64,000 bases of DNA from Spirochaetota bacterium. Lineage in GTDB: Bacteria; Spirochaetota; Spirochaetia; Treponematales; UBA12059. Of the stretch, positions 23,699 to 31,776 are shown one piece after another (the first letter of the stretch is position 1; each line of letters opens with the position of its first letter). Position numbers and translations under genes: made by a program. The notes below the pieces were generated by a model, which was given only the letters and a program-made list of their open reading frames with translations, was not told the origin of the DNA and did not search any database. Location of the stretch: NCBI GenBank assembly GCA_026398615.1, contig JAPLSN010000012.1:1-64000 (forward strand). Direction: 5' to 3'.

Positions 23699-25039
23699 CT
23701 ACCTGACGATCTTGCGGGCTTCCACGTAGAAGCGCTTTTCCGGCGCCTCGCCCATGGAAAAGGTTTTCCTCGGCATCACGCCGTCCCTGATGACCGTGCC
23801 GAAGAACCCGCCCTTGTCGATCGGCGGCAGGTAGAGGCCGAGGTTCCCCGGCTTGGTCGCCAGGGAGAGGAGGCTCTCCGTGCCGTGGATGTAGTCGATG
23901 CCGACTCCCGGGTTGGACTGGAGGAAGGGGTCGATGAATGCCTGGATGGTTCCCGCCGCCAGGTTGGCCTCAGGCTTCGCAAAGCGGATCACGCCCGAGC
24001 CCTTTGCGCTGGCAAAGGCCATACGGTGCTCCTTTGTCGGCTCGCCGGCGAAGGAGAAGGCTTTTTCCGAGCTCGGGAAGGACTCGACCGAGCATTCCCG
24101 GTAGCCCTTGAGATTCCCGAAGAACCCTTTTTCATCGACGCCGAAGAGCACGCGGTGGATGGGGTGGAAGGGCAGGCCCTCGTCGTAGATGTTGACGAGT
24201 TCGACGAGCGCATACCGGGCTGGATGATCCATGAGCCCGGCTTCCCCGGCCCTGTCCTTCTTGATCTCTTCCCAGATGGCCTTGGCCGTGGCCAGGGAGT
24301 GGTTGCCGTCGCCCACCGCGAAGAGGAGGACCTCGTCCCTGCCGTATTTCGACTTGAAGGCGGCCGGGTCGGCGAGCTTCTGAAGCGCGTTGGCGAAGCC
24401 GTCGAGGAGGGCAGGCTCCTTCACGTGCCAGCCGCGCAAGCGCCCGGAATCCGACATGAGCCCGAAGTCGTAGAGCTTCGGGAGCCTGTCGCGCCCGGCG
24501 TAGAGCGGTTCGATGACGGTGCGGTGCGGGTCGTCGATGAGGAGCATGATGTGGGGCAGTTCGAGGGGTGCGCCGCGGCGGATCTGCATCCGGGGCGGGA
24601 GTCGCTCGACGATCGTGCCCTCGGTGGGGCGGATGAGGGAGGCGGAGCCCGTGCCATACTCGTATTTTTCAAGGTCCACGGCCATCACGAGGCCCTTGCG
24701 GGGCTCCTTTTCGAAGGGCGTGGTCCGCTCGACGACGATGAAGCCTTCCCCCCTGTTTTCGACGACGCCTTTCGCGAGATAGTCGCGCATGGCGGCCTGG
24801 ATGCGCTGCACGCGCTCGGCCTTGTCGGCGTCTTCCAGGTAACATTCCGGGAAGATGAGGTTGAAGGTGCTCGGGCGGGAACCGACGCGCCGCTTGACGC
24901 CTTCCCAGTATTCCCGTTCGCTCGAGTACTGGTCGCAGGCGACCACGGCCCAGTCCTGGTAATCCGTGCCGGCGGCCGGCAGGTAGGTTTCGGGCACGCG
25001 GACTCCGAGCCGGGCGAGCGTGTCGGCGCAGTTCGCCAT
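23699..25039 (-). CDS. DUF1015 family protein
   Basis: 446 residues, soluble, no signal peptide. The family hallmark LLFAVGDGNHSLATAKAIWE is present, with the early AVVACDQYSSEREYW, LPHIMLLIDDPHRT and MDHPARYALVELVNIYD blocks. DUF1015 proteins are widespread, are often near serine/phosphoglycerate metabolism genes, and have no firm biochemical role; I do not assign one. The ATG at 25039 has AAGGAG 8 nt upstream, which selects it over an upstream ATG at 25057. It has its own promoter (25083-25111). Confidence 0.9.
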   Translation of the reverse strand: MANCADTLARLGVRVPETYLPAAGTDYQDWAVVACDQYSSEREYWEGVKRRVGSRPSTFNLIFPECYLEDADKAERVQRIQAAMRDYLAKGVVENRGEGFIVVERTTPFEKEPRKGLVMAVDLEKYEYGTGSASLIRPTEGTIVERLPPRMQIRRGAPLELPHIMLLIDDPHRTVIEPLYAGRDRLPKLYDFGLMSDSGRLRGWHVKEPALLDGFANALQKLADPAAFKSKYGRDEVLLFAVGDGNHSLATAKAIWEEIKKDRAGEAGLMDHPARYALVELVNIYDEGLPFHPIHRVLFGVDEKGFFGNLKGYRECSVESFPSSEKAFSFAGEPTKEHRMAFASAKGSGVIRFAKPEANLAAGTIQAFIDPFLQSNPGVGIDYIHGTESLLSLATKPGNLGLYLPPIDKGGFFGTVIRDGVMPRKTFSMGEAPEKRFYVEARKIVR

Positions 25040-25082
25040 CGTTGTCTCCTTGCACATTCATGAACGTTGATTCGGTCGTCCG

Positions 25083-25111
25083 AGTATGCCCGGATTTCCG
25101 GGAATCGTCAA
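25083..25111 (-). promoter_or_regulatory. Sigma-70 promoter of DUF1015 gene with inverted repeat in spacer
   Basis: Reading the minus strand: -35 TTGACG (25106-25111), 17-nt spacer, -10 CATACT (25083-25088), about 44 nt before the ATG. The spacer is mostly an inverted repeat CCCGGA-AA-TCCGGG (25089-25102), a candidate operator that would lie under RNA polymerase. Confidence 0.65.
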
Positions 25112-25127
25112 ACGAAACAGCTGAGCG

Positions 25128-26414
25128 TCAGCGGGTCGTCAGCATCACCTGCACGATCTGGATGATGGGGAAGACGATGCACACGATGATGAAGATGATC
25201 TCGAGGACCATGGTCCGCTGTTCGCTGATGTCTCCGCGCACGATCTCGAAGATGTCCTGGAGGACGTCGAGGCGGCGCTCGATGCTCCACTTCCACCCGG
25301 CCGTGTTGAAGATGCTGCACAGGTGCTCGTAGATCTGGCCGAAAAAATAATCGCCGATGATCTTCGAGCTGTTTTCGAGGTTCTCGAGGATGAAGAGCGC
25401 CTCGATGCGGAGTGCCTGCATGTCCGCGAACTTCCTCTGGAGGGCGTTCGTCCGCTTGCGGCGATGCGAGCCGATGTAGAGCATGCGCAGGTCGCGCTCG
25501 GATTCCTCCAGCCAGCGGTCGAGGAGCCTGTCCAGCGCTCGGAGCTCGAGGAGCTGGTAGTTCGCGTGCTCGATGATGAGGAGGAGGTCCTCGTAGTCGT
25601 TGGACGGGTCGATGATGAGGCAGCGGTCCATGTCGAACAGGGCGAAGTCGTTCGTGAGGTAGGAGAAGGGGTTGTTGAGCGTCCGCCAGAGCTGGCGGAC
25701 GTGGAGCGGGGCTCCGGGCGGCTCGCCGGTGAGCAGGGTCGCTATCATGGAGCGGTTCAGCTCGAAGAAGGTTTCGGGATCGGACTCGATCCCGAAGAAG
25801 CGGTACGCGACGTAATGTTCGCTCTCGTGGAGTATGTCCGACTCGTAGCCCTCGCGCCCGATGGCCTCCACGATGTGCTCCGCGATGGAGCGGGCCTTGG
25901 TTTCGACGAAGCGGGTGACCGTGGTGCGGACGCCGCAGGTTTCGAAGGAGGACCTTTCCATGCCGTGGAGGCCGCGCAAGGTCGTCGAGACGCGCCGCCT
26001 GAGTTCGACGCAGATGACGCCCTCGTCGAAGAGCTTGGCGATCGCGGAAAGGCCGGCACGGGGAACAGGGTCGGCGCAGGAAGCGGTGTCGATCGGCCCG
26101 GGCGTGGAGCCGATCTCGACGATGAGGGGCTTGGGGAGCGTGAAGGAGTCCGGGGCGTCGCGCTTTTTCAGGGTCGCCGTCTCGGTGCGGCAGGGGAGGA
26201 TCTCGGCCGCCATCTCGAGATCGATGTCCACGCCGACGTCGTAGAGGGCCATGTAGACGATCTCGACGTCATAGATCTTCTCCGCGGACTCAGGCAGCTC
26301 GACGGGCAAATCCCCGGATTCGGGCTGCGAGCTGACCTTCACGACCTCTTTCGGCCGTAGAGGCTTTTCCGACCTCGCCGAAAGCGGGGTGAACCCTGGT
26401 TTCCTGTCCGGCAT
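25128..26414 (-). CDS. RMD1/DUF155-like membrane-anchored protein
   Basis: 428 residues. The N-terminal 45 residues are polar; the middle is a soluble domain with no motif I know. The C-terminal part resembles the DUF155/RMD1 family: a long helical stretch (NYQLLELRALDRLLDRWLEE), then WSIERRLDVLQDIFEIVRG and a final membrane segment EIIFIIVCIVFPIIQIVQV. In yeast RMD1 proteins are mitochondrial and function in bacteria is unknown. Its start is 18 nt downstream of the PASTA gene stop, so it is probably the last gene of the def-fmt-PASTA transcription unit. The family call rests on the C-terminal pattern. Confidence 0.7.
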   Translation of the reverse strand: MPDRKPGFTPLSARSEKPLRPKEVVKVSSQPESGDLPVELPESAEKIYDVEIVYMALYDVGVDIDLEMAAEILPCRTETATLKKRDAPDSFTLPKPLIVEIGSTPGPIDTASCADPVPRAGLSAIAKLFDEGVICVELRRRVSTTLRGLHGMERSSFETCGVRTTVTRFVETKARSIAEHIVEAIGREGYESDILHESEHYVAYRFFGIESDPETFFELNRSMIATLLTGEPPGAPLHVRQLWRTLNNPFSYLTNDFALFDMDRCLIIDPSNDYEDLLLIIEHANYQLLELRALDRLLDRWLEESERDLRMLYIGSHRRKRTNALQRKFADMQALRIEALFILENLENSSKIIGDYFFGQIYEHLCSIFNTAGWKWSIERRLDVLQDIFEIVRGDISEQRTMVLEIIFIIVCIVFPIIQIVQVMLTTR

Positions 26415-26431
26415 GGCGATTCCCCTCCCCC

Positions 26432-27466
26432 TTACGGAGCGGACTTGGCTTCGAACCTGAGGATGTCGCGTCCGAGCACCGCGAGCGAGATGACGGATCC
26501 GTCAGGTACGAGGTACGGGATCGTGAATTCGCCGCCGGAGTGGAGGAGTTCGGCCAGCTTGACCGACTCTCCCGTGGGATACTTCGCCGTCACCGCCACC
26601 TTGAGCGGGTAGGGGTACTCCGGCAGGGTCTGGCGGATCAAGCCGGACGCCATGCCCTCCGCGGGAAGGGGAAATGCCCACACGATGGCCACGGGCTGCG
26701 CCCGGCTGACGAGGACGCCGGCGGCCGGCAGCTGGGAGACGACCGTTCCTGGCTTTTCCTTCCCCGTCGCCTCGCGCGCCTGGAACGAGAAGGGCACGCC
26801 GGAATTCCCGATCTGGACGATGGCGTCGGCGAGCTGGAGCCCGAGCATGGCCGGGACTTTCATCTTCGCTTCCTCGGGGCCGCGGCTCACGATGAGCTCC
26901 AGTGCGACCGGCCCTGCGAGGTCGGTTCCGGCCGGGGGTTTCTGTTCGAGCACCATGCCGGCCCGGGCTTTCGCGTTGTAGACGTAGATGGGAGGCTCCC
27001 TGACGGTCACCAGGGGACGGGCGGAGCTGAAGACGGTCTGCAGGTGCAGCTTGACCTCGTCGATGTTCATCCCGATGAAATTCTCGATCTTGTCCACCGC
27101 GACGCCCTTCCCGACGGTGAGGGAGATTCGCCGTCCCGCCTTGACGATGCTGCCGGCGGGCGGCCGCTGCTCGAGGATGCGTCCCTTGTCCTCGGACCTG
27201 TTCGTGACGCGCAAGGCTATGCGCGGGTAGAGTTCCTTTTCCTGGAGCTTGATCAGCGCGGTGGTGAGCTCCATGCCGCTCACGTTCGGGACGAGCGTCT
27301 GCTCCTCCCCGCGCAGGGACATGAAGAAGGCGATGAGCCCCGAGAGGGTCATGAGCACGACGATGCCGAAGAAACCGATGGCCGCGAACTTGTAGGAATC
27401 GCGGTCGAGTTCGCCCAGTTTCCTGAATCCCGAGGCAATATTCCTGAAGTCAAATGACAGTTTCAT
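26432..27466 (-). CDS. Membrane protein with three PASTA domains
   Basis: 344 residues: a short cytoplasmic N-terminus, one helix near 30-50 (IGFFGIVVLMTLSGLIAFF), then three periplasmic PASTA repeats (about 56-120, 124-196, 203-268). Each has the typical ending, e.g. RILEQRPPAGSIVKAG and VLEQKPPAGTDLAG. A further domain follows. PASTA domains bind peptidoglycan fragments. There is no kinase or transpeptidase domain, so this is a stand-alone PASTA protein. It overlaps the end of fmt by 17 nt, and the same fmt-PASTA adjacency is one I associate with spirochaetes. Confidence 0.85.
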   Translation of the reverse strand: MKLSFDFRNIASGFRKLGELDRDSYKFAAIGFFGIVVLMTLSGLIAFFMSLRGEEQTLVPNVSGMELTTALIKLQEKELYPRIALRVTNRSEDKGRILEQRPPAGSIVKAGRRISLTVGKGVAVDKIENFIGMNIDEVKLHLQTVFSSARPLVTVREPPIYVYNAKARAGMVLEQKPPAGTDLAGPVALELIVSRGPEEAKMKVPAMLGLQLADAIVQIGNSGVPFSFQAREATGKEKPGTVVSQLPAAGVLVSRAQPVAIVWAFPLPAEGMASGLIRQTLPEYPYPLKVAVTAKYPTGESVKLAELLHSGGEFTIPYLVPDGSVISLAVLGRDILRFEAKSAP

Positions 27467-28421
27467 CTTTTTTTCCGTTCGCGCAGGCGGCGATCCCGAG
27501 GACCGCGCCGGGCAGGCCCCGCGTACCGTTCGCGAAATCCCGGTGCGGCAGGGCCTTTTTGGACTGAAGTTGAAGGCGAAGCAATGCGAGAAGTCCCTTT
27601 CCGGTTTGTACCATTATTCCCCGGGACTTGTCTAGGGCGACGACGGTGCCGGGAAGCGCCCGGGCATCCTCGTCGGGATACGGGAAGGACTCGATGACGG
27701 CGAGCCTCACCCCGCCGAATGCCGTGCACGCGCCCGGCCAGGGATGGAAAGCCCGTACGCGCGCGTCCAGGTCCAGGGCGGACGAGGCGAAATCCAGGAT
27801 GCCGTCCTCCTTCCGCAGCTTGGAGCAGTAGCTCGCCCCGGAACCGTCCTGCGGTTCTCCTGGGACGGGGCCGAGCGCGAGGCGGTCGACCGTCGAAAGG
27901 AGGAGGCGCGCGCCGGTTTCCGCGGCGATCGCGGAGAGGCTTTCGGCGGTTTCGCGGCCGCCCAGCGGCAGGACTTCGCGGGCCAGCAGCTCCCCCTCGT
28001 CCATGCCCAGGGAGACGCGCTGGACCACGACGCCGGTCTCGCGGTCGCGGGCCAGGATGGCGGCCGGGATGGGGGCGCAGCCCCGCCAGCGCGGGAGGAG
28101 CGAGGGATGTACGTTGACCGATCCCGAGGGGAAGAGGGAGAGGAATTTCGGTCCGAAGATCTTGCCGTAGGCGTAGACGGCCATGAGTTCAGGACGAAAG
28201 CCGGCCACGGTCTCCCTGGCATCCGGGTCGAGCCGTTCGGGCGCCAGCACAGGTATGCCGAGGGCGCAGGCGGCTTCGGCCACGGGCGTGCGCGAGCCGC
28301 CCATGCCGCGGCCTTTATGCGAATCGGGGTTCGTGAGGACCGCGACGATTTCATGGACCCGGGCGAGGGCGAGGAGGCCGGGTACGGCTATCCCCGGACT
28401 GCCGGCGAAGAGGATGCGCAC
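27450..28421 (-). CDS. fmt: Methionyl-tRNA formyltransferase
   Basis: 323 residues (family about 310). It formylates the methionyl initiator tRNA with 10-formyl-tetrahydrofolate. Visible: MRILFAGSPGIAVPGLLAL at the start of the Rossmann-type domain; the HxSLLPRWRG active-site block, here SVNVHPSLLPRWRGCAPI with catalytic Asn and His; and MDEGELL carrying the conserved Asp. The OB-like C-terminal domain includes FHPWPGACT. It lies 4 nt after def, the usual def-fmt pairing, and overlaps the PASTA gene downstream. Confidence 0.95.
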   Translation of the reverse strand: MRILFAGSPGIAVPGLLALARVHEIVAVLTNPDSHKGRGMGGSRTPVAEAACALGIPVLAPERLDPDARETVAGFRPELMAVYAYGKIFGPKFLSLFPSGSVNVHPSLLPRWRGCAPIPAAILARDRETGVVVQRVSLGMDEGELLAREVLPLGGRETAESLSAIAAETGARLLLSTVDRLALGPVPGEPQDGSGASYCSKLRKEDGILDFASSALDLDARVRAFHPWPGACTAFGGVRLAVIESFPYPDEDARALPGTVVALDKSRGIMVQTGKGLLALLRLQLQSKKALPHRDFANGTRGLPGAVLGIAACANGKKDETVI

Positions 28422-28425
28422 CGCG

Positions 28426-28914
28426 TCAGATCCTGAGCTTCTTCTCGTACTCCTCGAGGGCCCGGCGTTTCGCTGCCGGGAGGAGGCGGTCGACGAAGAG
28501 TATCCCGTTGAGGTGGTCGAACTCGTGGAGGATCACGCGCGCGAGGAGCCCTTCGGCTTCGAGGTTGAAACGCCGGCCGCGCTCGTTCCAGGCCTGGACC
28601 TTCACGAACTCGGGCCGTCTCACCTTCTTGTACAGGCCCGGGATGGAGAGGCAGCCCTCCTCGAGCACGACCTCCTCGGGCGACGTGAAGACGATCTCAG
28701 GATTGATGAAGGCGCGCGGGCCGTCCCCGTCGATCGAGGCTATGAACATCCGTTCGCTCCTGCCCACCTGCGGCGCGGCCAGGCCGAGGCCTCGGTGGGC
28801 GCGCATGGACTCGAACATGTCAGCGATGAAGGACGCGACGGATGCGTCGATCTTTTCGACGCGTAAGGCTTTTTGGGTCAGTATCCCGTTTCCCATGGTG
28901 GCGATCTCGAGCAT
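28426..28914 (-). CDS. def: Peptide deformylase
   Basis: 162 residues. It removes the formyl group from nascent proteins. All three metal-enzyme motifs are present: GLGLAAPQVG, EEGCLSIPG (Cys metal ligand) and HEFDHLNGILF (two His ligands and catalytic Glu). Three in-frame ATGs are close together (28932, 28920, 28914). GGAGGA lies 6 nt before the one at 28914, and that start gives the standard MLEIATMGN beginning, so I choose it. First gene of the def-fmt-PASTA unit. Confidence 0.95.
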   Translation of the reverse strand: MLEIATMGNGILTQKALRVEKIDASVASFIADMFESMRAHRGLGLAAPQVGRSERMFIASIDGDGPRAFINPEIVFTSPEEVVLEEGCLSIPGLYKKVRRPEFVKVQAWNERGRRFNLEAEGLLARVILHEFDHLNGILFVDRLLPAAKRRALEEYEKKLRI

Positions 28915-29017
28915 CTCCATTCCTCCGCTCATGGCGAACCCCCGCCCGGGGACCCCCGGCGGGGAAACATCCTTGTTAAACTACGGACGGGAACCCGCGA
29001 AGGTCAAGGCCGGCGGC

Positions 29018-29554
29018 TCAGGGCGAGCGGGCTTCCGGGGGCAGGTCAACCCGGTCGCCGACCTGGATGCCGACCCTGCCGAACCAGCCGCGGGGAACTT
29101 CGAGGGCGTACCGCAGGCTCGTTTCGGAATCGATCGAGGCAAGGGAATAGGGTTCCATGTCATGGATCTCGCGGATGACGCCCGAAGAATCGATGTAGGC
29201 GATCGAAAGCGGCAATTTCGTGTCTTTCATCCAGAAACCGAGCCGACGGTCGCGGTCGTTCACGAAGAGCATGCCGTGGCCGTCATCGAGCTTTTCGCGG
29301 AACATGAGTCCGCGGGACTGCTGGTCGGGGGCGATGGCCAACTCGGCTGCGATTTCGACCTCGCCGATCCTCAGCACGGCTTCCTTCAGCCGCGGCTGCG
29401 CCGTTTCAGGCCGGTTTCCCGCGCTCTGGGATCCGCGCGCGCAGGAAACGGCCAGGGCGGCCGCGACGATCGTCGCCAAAATCAAGCGATGCCCGGCGGG
29501 CAGTCGGCGAAAAAAGGCCGCCGCGGCGGCGGGAATGCCATGACTCGGGTACAC
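29018..29554 (-). CDS. DUF192 lipoprotein
   Basis: 178 residues. Signal peptide ending in a lipobox (ATIVAAALAVSC), then a DUF192 domain: IAPDQQSRGLMFREKLDDGH, GMLFVNDRDRRLGFWMKDT, SIAYIDSSGVI, ALEVPRGWFGRVGIQVGD. DUF192 proteins are small secreted proteins of unknown biochemical role. GGAGGAGG at 29561-29568 is 6 nt before a GTG at 29554, which decides the start; the frame is open further upstream but no better start exists. It lies between rpsU and def on the same strand. Confidence 0.88.
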   Translation of the reverse strand: MYPSHGIPAAAAAFFRRLPAGHRLILATIVAAALAVSCARGSQSAGNRPETAQPRLKEAVLRIGEVEIAAELAIAPDQQSRGLMFREKLDDGHGMLFVNDRDRRLGFWMKDTKLPLSIAYIDSSGVIREIHDMEPYSLASIDSETSLRYALEVPRGWFGRVGIQVGDRVDLPPEARSP

Positions 29555-29595
29555 GTGGTGCCTCCTCCGGTTTGGCTTCAGCCCGGTCGGGCATG

Positions 29596-29629
29596 AAAAA
29601 AGCCTTAAAGGACGAACGTCCCTCAAGGC
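29596..29629 (-). terminator. Rho-independent terminator after rpsU
   Basis: On the minus strand GCCTTGAGGGACG-TT-CGTCCTTTAAGGC forms a stem with a small internal loop, followed by six T (29596-29601). It stops transcription coming from rpsU just before the DUF192 gene. A second hairpin with flanking A/T runs (AAAAAGGCTCCATGGCCTTTT, 29692-29712) lies closer to the rpsU stop. Confidence 0.8.
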
Positions 29630-29744
29630 CGAGAATTCCTCTGCAATTCCTCGCGGTTTTCCGCTCAACTGCATTCTCAAAGACAGTGTTGAAAAAGGCT
29701 CCATGGCCTTTTCCGGCACTCTATTGGGCGCTATGCCGATTGGA

Positions 29745-29966
29745 TCAGTACTTTCCGTCCTTGCCGCCCTTTCCGCGGGTTTTCTTGAGAAGCTTGCGGA
29801 CGAGGGCTTTCTGTTTCCGGTTCTTGACGGCGGAAGGTTTTTCGAAGAATTCGCGTTTCTTCCATTCCCGGATGATGCCCTCTTTCTCCACCAGGCGCTT
29901 GAAGCGCTTGATGGCTTTTTCGAGCGGCTCGTTGTCGTCGACGATGATCTGGTTCAGGTTGATCAC
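29745..29966 (-). CDS. rpsU: Ribosomal protein bS21
   Basis: 73 residues, the usual size. [20 protein letters not shown] and [16 protein letters not shown] are the family signature, followed by a very basic tail ([19 protein letters not shown]). bS21 sits on the 30S platform near the anti-Shine-Dalgarno end of 16S rRNA. Initiation is odd: the GTG at 29966 lies inside the Shine-Dalgarno AGGGAGGTGATC, so spacing for GTG is too short. A CTG at 29957 is 8 nt after the GGAGG core and would give [11 protein letters not shown]. The true start may be CTG or another rare codon. It has a strong promoter and terminator of its own, and its start overlaps the M23 peptidase stop. Confidence 0.9.
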   Translation of the reverse strand: MINLNQIIVDDNEPLEKAIKRFKRLVEKEGIIREWKKREFFEKPSAVKNRKQKALVRKLLKKTRGKGGKDGKY

Positions 29967-29973
29967 CTCCCTT
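29961..29973 (-). promoter_or_regulatory. Extended Shine-Dalgarno of rpsU
   Basis: The mRNA reads AAGGGAGGTGATC. Ten consecutive bases (GGAGGTGATC) are the exact complement of the general bacterial 16S 3' tail GATCACCTCC. It contains the stop codon of the upstream M23 gene (29963-29965). No other binding site I looked at in the window is as long. Confidence 0.75.
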
Positions 29974-30955
29974 CGGACGAGGCGTTCATATTAACCAAAC
30001 GTCGGGCTTTGTCAAGCGGGCCCTCCCCGGCGAGGGCTTCGGGATCGCAGGGCGTCATGGCGACGCGGAGCTCCCAGTGGAGGTGTGGCCCCGTCGAAAA
30101 CCCCGTGCTTCCTACCGTCCCGATCCGCGCCCCGCGCCGGACCACGTCTCCCGGGGCGACTTCGATCGTGTCCATGTGCATGCAGATCGAATAGACGCCG
30201 GGCAGGTGTTCGAGGATCACCGTGTTGCCGGTCAGGATGCGCAAGCCCGCGAAGGCCACCCGCCCGGTGCCGCAGGCGAAGACGGGCGTGCCCCGGGGCG
30301 CGGACAGGTCGAGGCCGAGGTGCCTGCCGATCGAGGTCTTTCCGTTCGAGTAGATGTACTTCCGCGCGTCGCCGAATGTGGAAGTCCGCCTCGTGTCGAC
30401 CGTGGGAAGGATGAAGGAATCGCGGAGGAAGACGGCCGCGGGATCGAAGGATTCGAGGATGGCGATGTAAGCCTTGGACTCTTCCGCCTGCTTCGGGTCG
30501 GGAGCCGTGCGCAGTTTCGTGAGGGTTGGGGAGAGCTTGATCGTTTCCAGGGGGAATTCGCGGCTTTGCACCTTGAGCTGGCTTTCGTGGCGCAAGGGCA
30601 CGCCGTCAAGCCCGCCTTCGAAGACCAGGATCCATTCTCCCTCCGCACCGTCGGTCGAGACGCCCAGGGCGAAACCCTGCAGGTTCGACGCTTCAGGAAC
30701 GGGGCAGGGAAAGGGGGAGACCCTCGCCGCCGTCGTCCCGCCGGGGGTGATGAGGGAAAACCAGCCCTCGAGCCGGGATCCGGCGGGCGGTATGGCCCAC
30801 ACGAAGACGGGATCGCCCTGGCGCGCCGATTTCGGCGCCAGCCAGCGCACGGGAGAAGCCGCATCGGCCTGGACCGGATCGGACCGGGTTTGGGCGGGGA
30901 GGAAGCATGCTGAAACGACCAAGGCAGCCGTGAGGACGCCAATGCGGTGGTTCAT
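29963..30955 (-). CDS. M23-family peptidase (LytM-type)
   Basis: 330 residues, exported by a signal peptide ([17 protein letters not shown]; the Cys is not in a good lipobox). A beta-rich middle precedes the M23 domain: [20 protein letters not shown] with the first His-Asp zinc ligands, [16 protein letters not shown], and the final [11 protein letters not shown] with the second HxH. The first His is in a [11 protein letters not shown] context, compatible with an active zinc endopeptidase that cuts peptidoglycan cross-bridges. The ATG at 30955 gives the signal peptide and is near a TATCTT box. An ATG at 31027 with GGAA upstream is an alternative that adds 24 residues. Confidence 0.87.
   Translation of the reverse strand: MNHRIGVLTAALVVSACFLPAQTRSDPVQADAASPVRWLAPKSARQGDPVFVWAIPPAGSRLEGWFSLITPGGTTAARVSPFPCPVPEASNLQGFALGVSTDGAEGEWILVFEGGLDGVPLRHESQLKVQSREFPLETIKLSPTLTKLRTAPDPKQAEESKAYIAILESFDPAAVFLRDSFILPTVDTRRTSTFGDARKYIYSNGKTSIGRHLGLDLSAPRGTPVFACGTGRVAFAGLRILTGNTVILEHLPGVYSICMHMDTIEVAPGDVVRRGARIGTVGSTGFSTGPHLHWELRVAMTPCDPEALAGEGPLDKARRLVNMNASSEGR
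29988..30015 (-). promoter_or_regulatory. Sigma-70 promoter of rpsU inside the M23 peptidase gene
   Basis: Minus strand: consensus -35 TTGACA (30010-30015), 16-nt spacer, -10 TAATAT (29988-29993). The predicted RNA start is near 29981, about 15-25 nt before the start codon. It lies in the last codons of the M23 coding region, so rpsU has an independent transcript. Confidence 0.8.
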
Positions 30956-31110
30956 CGAGGATGAAGATAGCGAAAGACCGGGAACACGGTAAAGCGAAAG
31001 GAAGGCAAATCGGCGCCCGGCGGTCATATTCAGTTCCTTGATGCTCAACCGCCGAGGCTGGAGCGACAGGCGCTCCGCACGTCTTTGCCCGAGGTTTACG
31101 GAACCATACG

Positions 31111-31644
31111 TTATCGGACAGTGCCTCGGCAGAGTACCAGCATAGTGTGTTCCGGGAACAGGAGCCTGGCCCATTCCGGCATTTCATCGAGCAGCTCGCG
31201 GCATCCCGCCCGATCATGGGCAAGGCCTCCGTACCGCCACTGCCGGCGATCCGCCACCTGGCTGGCCTCCACCGGATTGTCGTCGATGTACTCGAATACC
31301 TGCATGAATTCCCGAAGGCTGGCGATGATCCGCGAAAAGAACCGGCATCCCCACACGTGCCCGGTGAAGCCTGAGATCCTGTTGTAGGCCATCGCGAAGA
31401 CGCTCAAGATCCATCGCATGATCGCTGAAAGGCTCTCGCCGTGGATGGGCTGTATGATGAAGTGGAAATGGTTGCCCATGATGCAGAAGTTCTCGATCCG
31501 GAAATAGTACTTCGTCTTCGCCCGCCTCACCACCGACAGGAAAAGTTCCTTCATCTGCCCCTTGTCGAGGATCATCTCCTTGGGGTTCGCCCGCGCCGTG
31601 ACGTGATACCGGGCGTCGTCCTTTAGCTCTCGTGGCTTTCGCAT
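31111..31644 (-). CDS. REP-associated tyrosine transposase (RAYT, Y1 family)
   Basis: 177 residues. N-terminus RYHVTARAN (the YHV/T-R motif of RAYTs); the HUH metal site is MGNHFHFIIQP; a late helix EFMQVFEYIDDNPVEASQVA carries the catalytic Tyr/YIxxNPV motif. RAYTs are single-copy domesticated IS200-like enzymes that cut and join REP sequences. It is flanked by oppositely oriented REP-like sequences (31116-31129 and 31675-31754). The ATG at 31644 is chosen as it gives the standard N-terminus; the frame extends upstream into the REPs. Confidence 0.9.
   Translation of the reverse strand: MRKPRELKDDARYHVTARANPKEMILDKGQMKELFLSVVRRAKTKYYFRIENFCIMGNHFHFIIQPIHGESLSAIMRWILSVFAMAYNRISGFTGHVWGCRFFSRIIASLREFMQVFEYIDDNPVEASQVADRRQWRYGGLAHDRAGCRELLDEMPEWARLLFPEHTMLVLCRGTVR
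31116..31129 (-). repeat. REP-like sequence, left of RAYT (inverted)
   Basis: GGACAGTGCCTCGG on the plus strand, i.e. CCGAGGCACTGTCC on the minus strand. It is the complement of the GAGCACTGTCC core on the other side of the transposase, with one inserted base, and overlaps the last codons of the RAYT. Confidence 0.6.
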
Positions 31645-31674
31645 ACCACTATTACGCACACGACGGCCATTCCT

Positions 31675-31754
31675 GATTGAATCGCGAGCACTGTCCCCCG
31701 TGGGAGGATTGAATCGCGAGCACTGTCCTTCGTCGAGCACTGTCCCTCGTGGAG
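31675..31754 (+). repeat. Three tandem REP sequences upstream of RAYT
   Basis: Copies at 31675-31706, 31707-31732 and 31733-31754. The first two begin GATTGAATCGCGAGCACTGT; the third is TCGAGCACTGTCCCTCGTGG. The core GAGCACTGTCC is identical in all three. They fill the gap between the RAYT start and the propeller gene stop. A fourth solo copy is at 34466. Confidence 0.8.
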
Positions 31755-31776
31755 TACGCGTGAAGTTCGCCAAGCC

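Noticed and set aside
31675-31754. CRISPR array
   Set aside because: The repeats are unequal in length, nearly contiguous without spacers of 25-40 nt, and share the REP core next to a RAYT.
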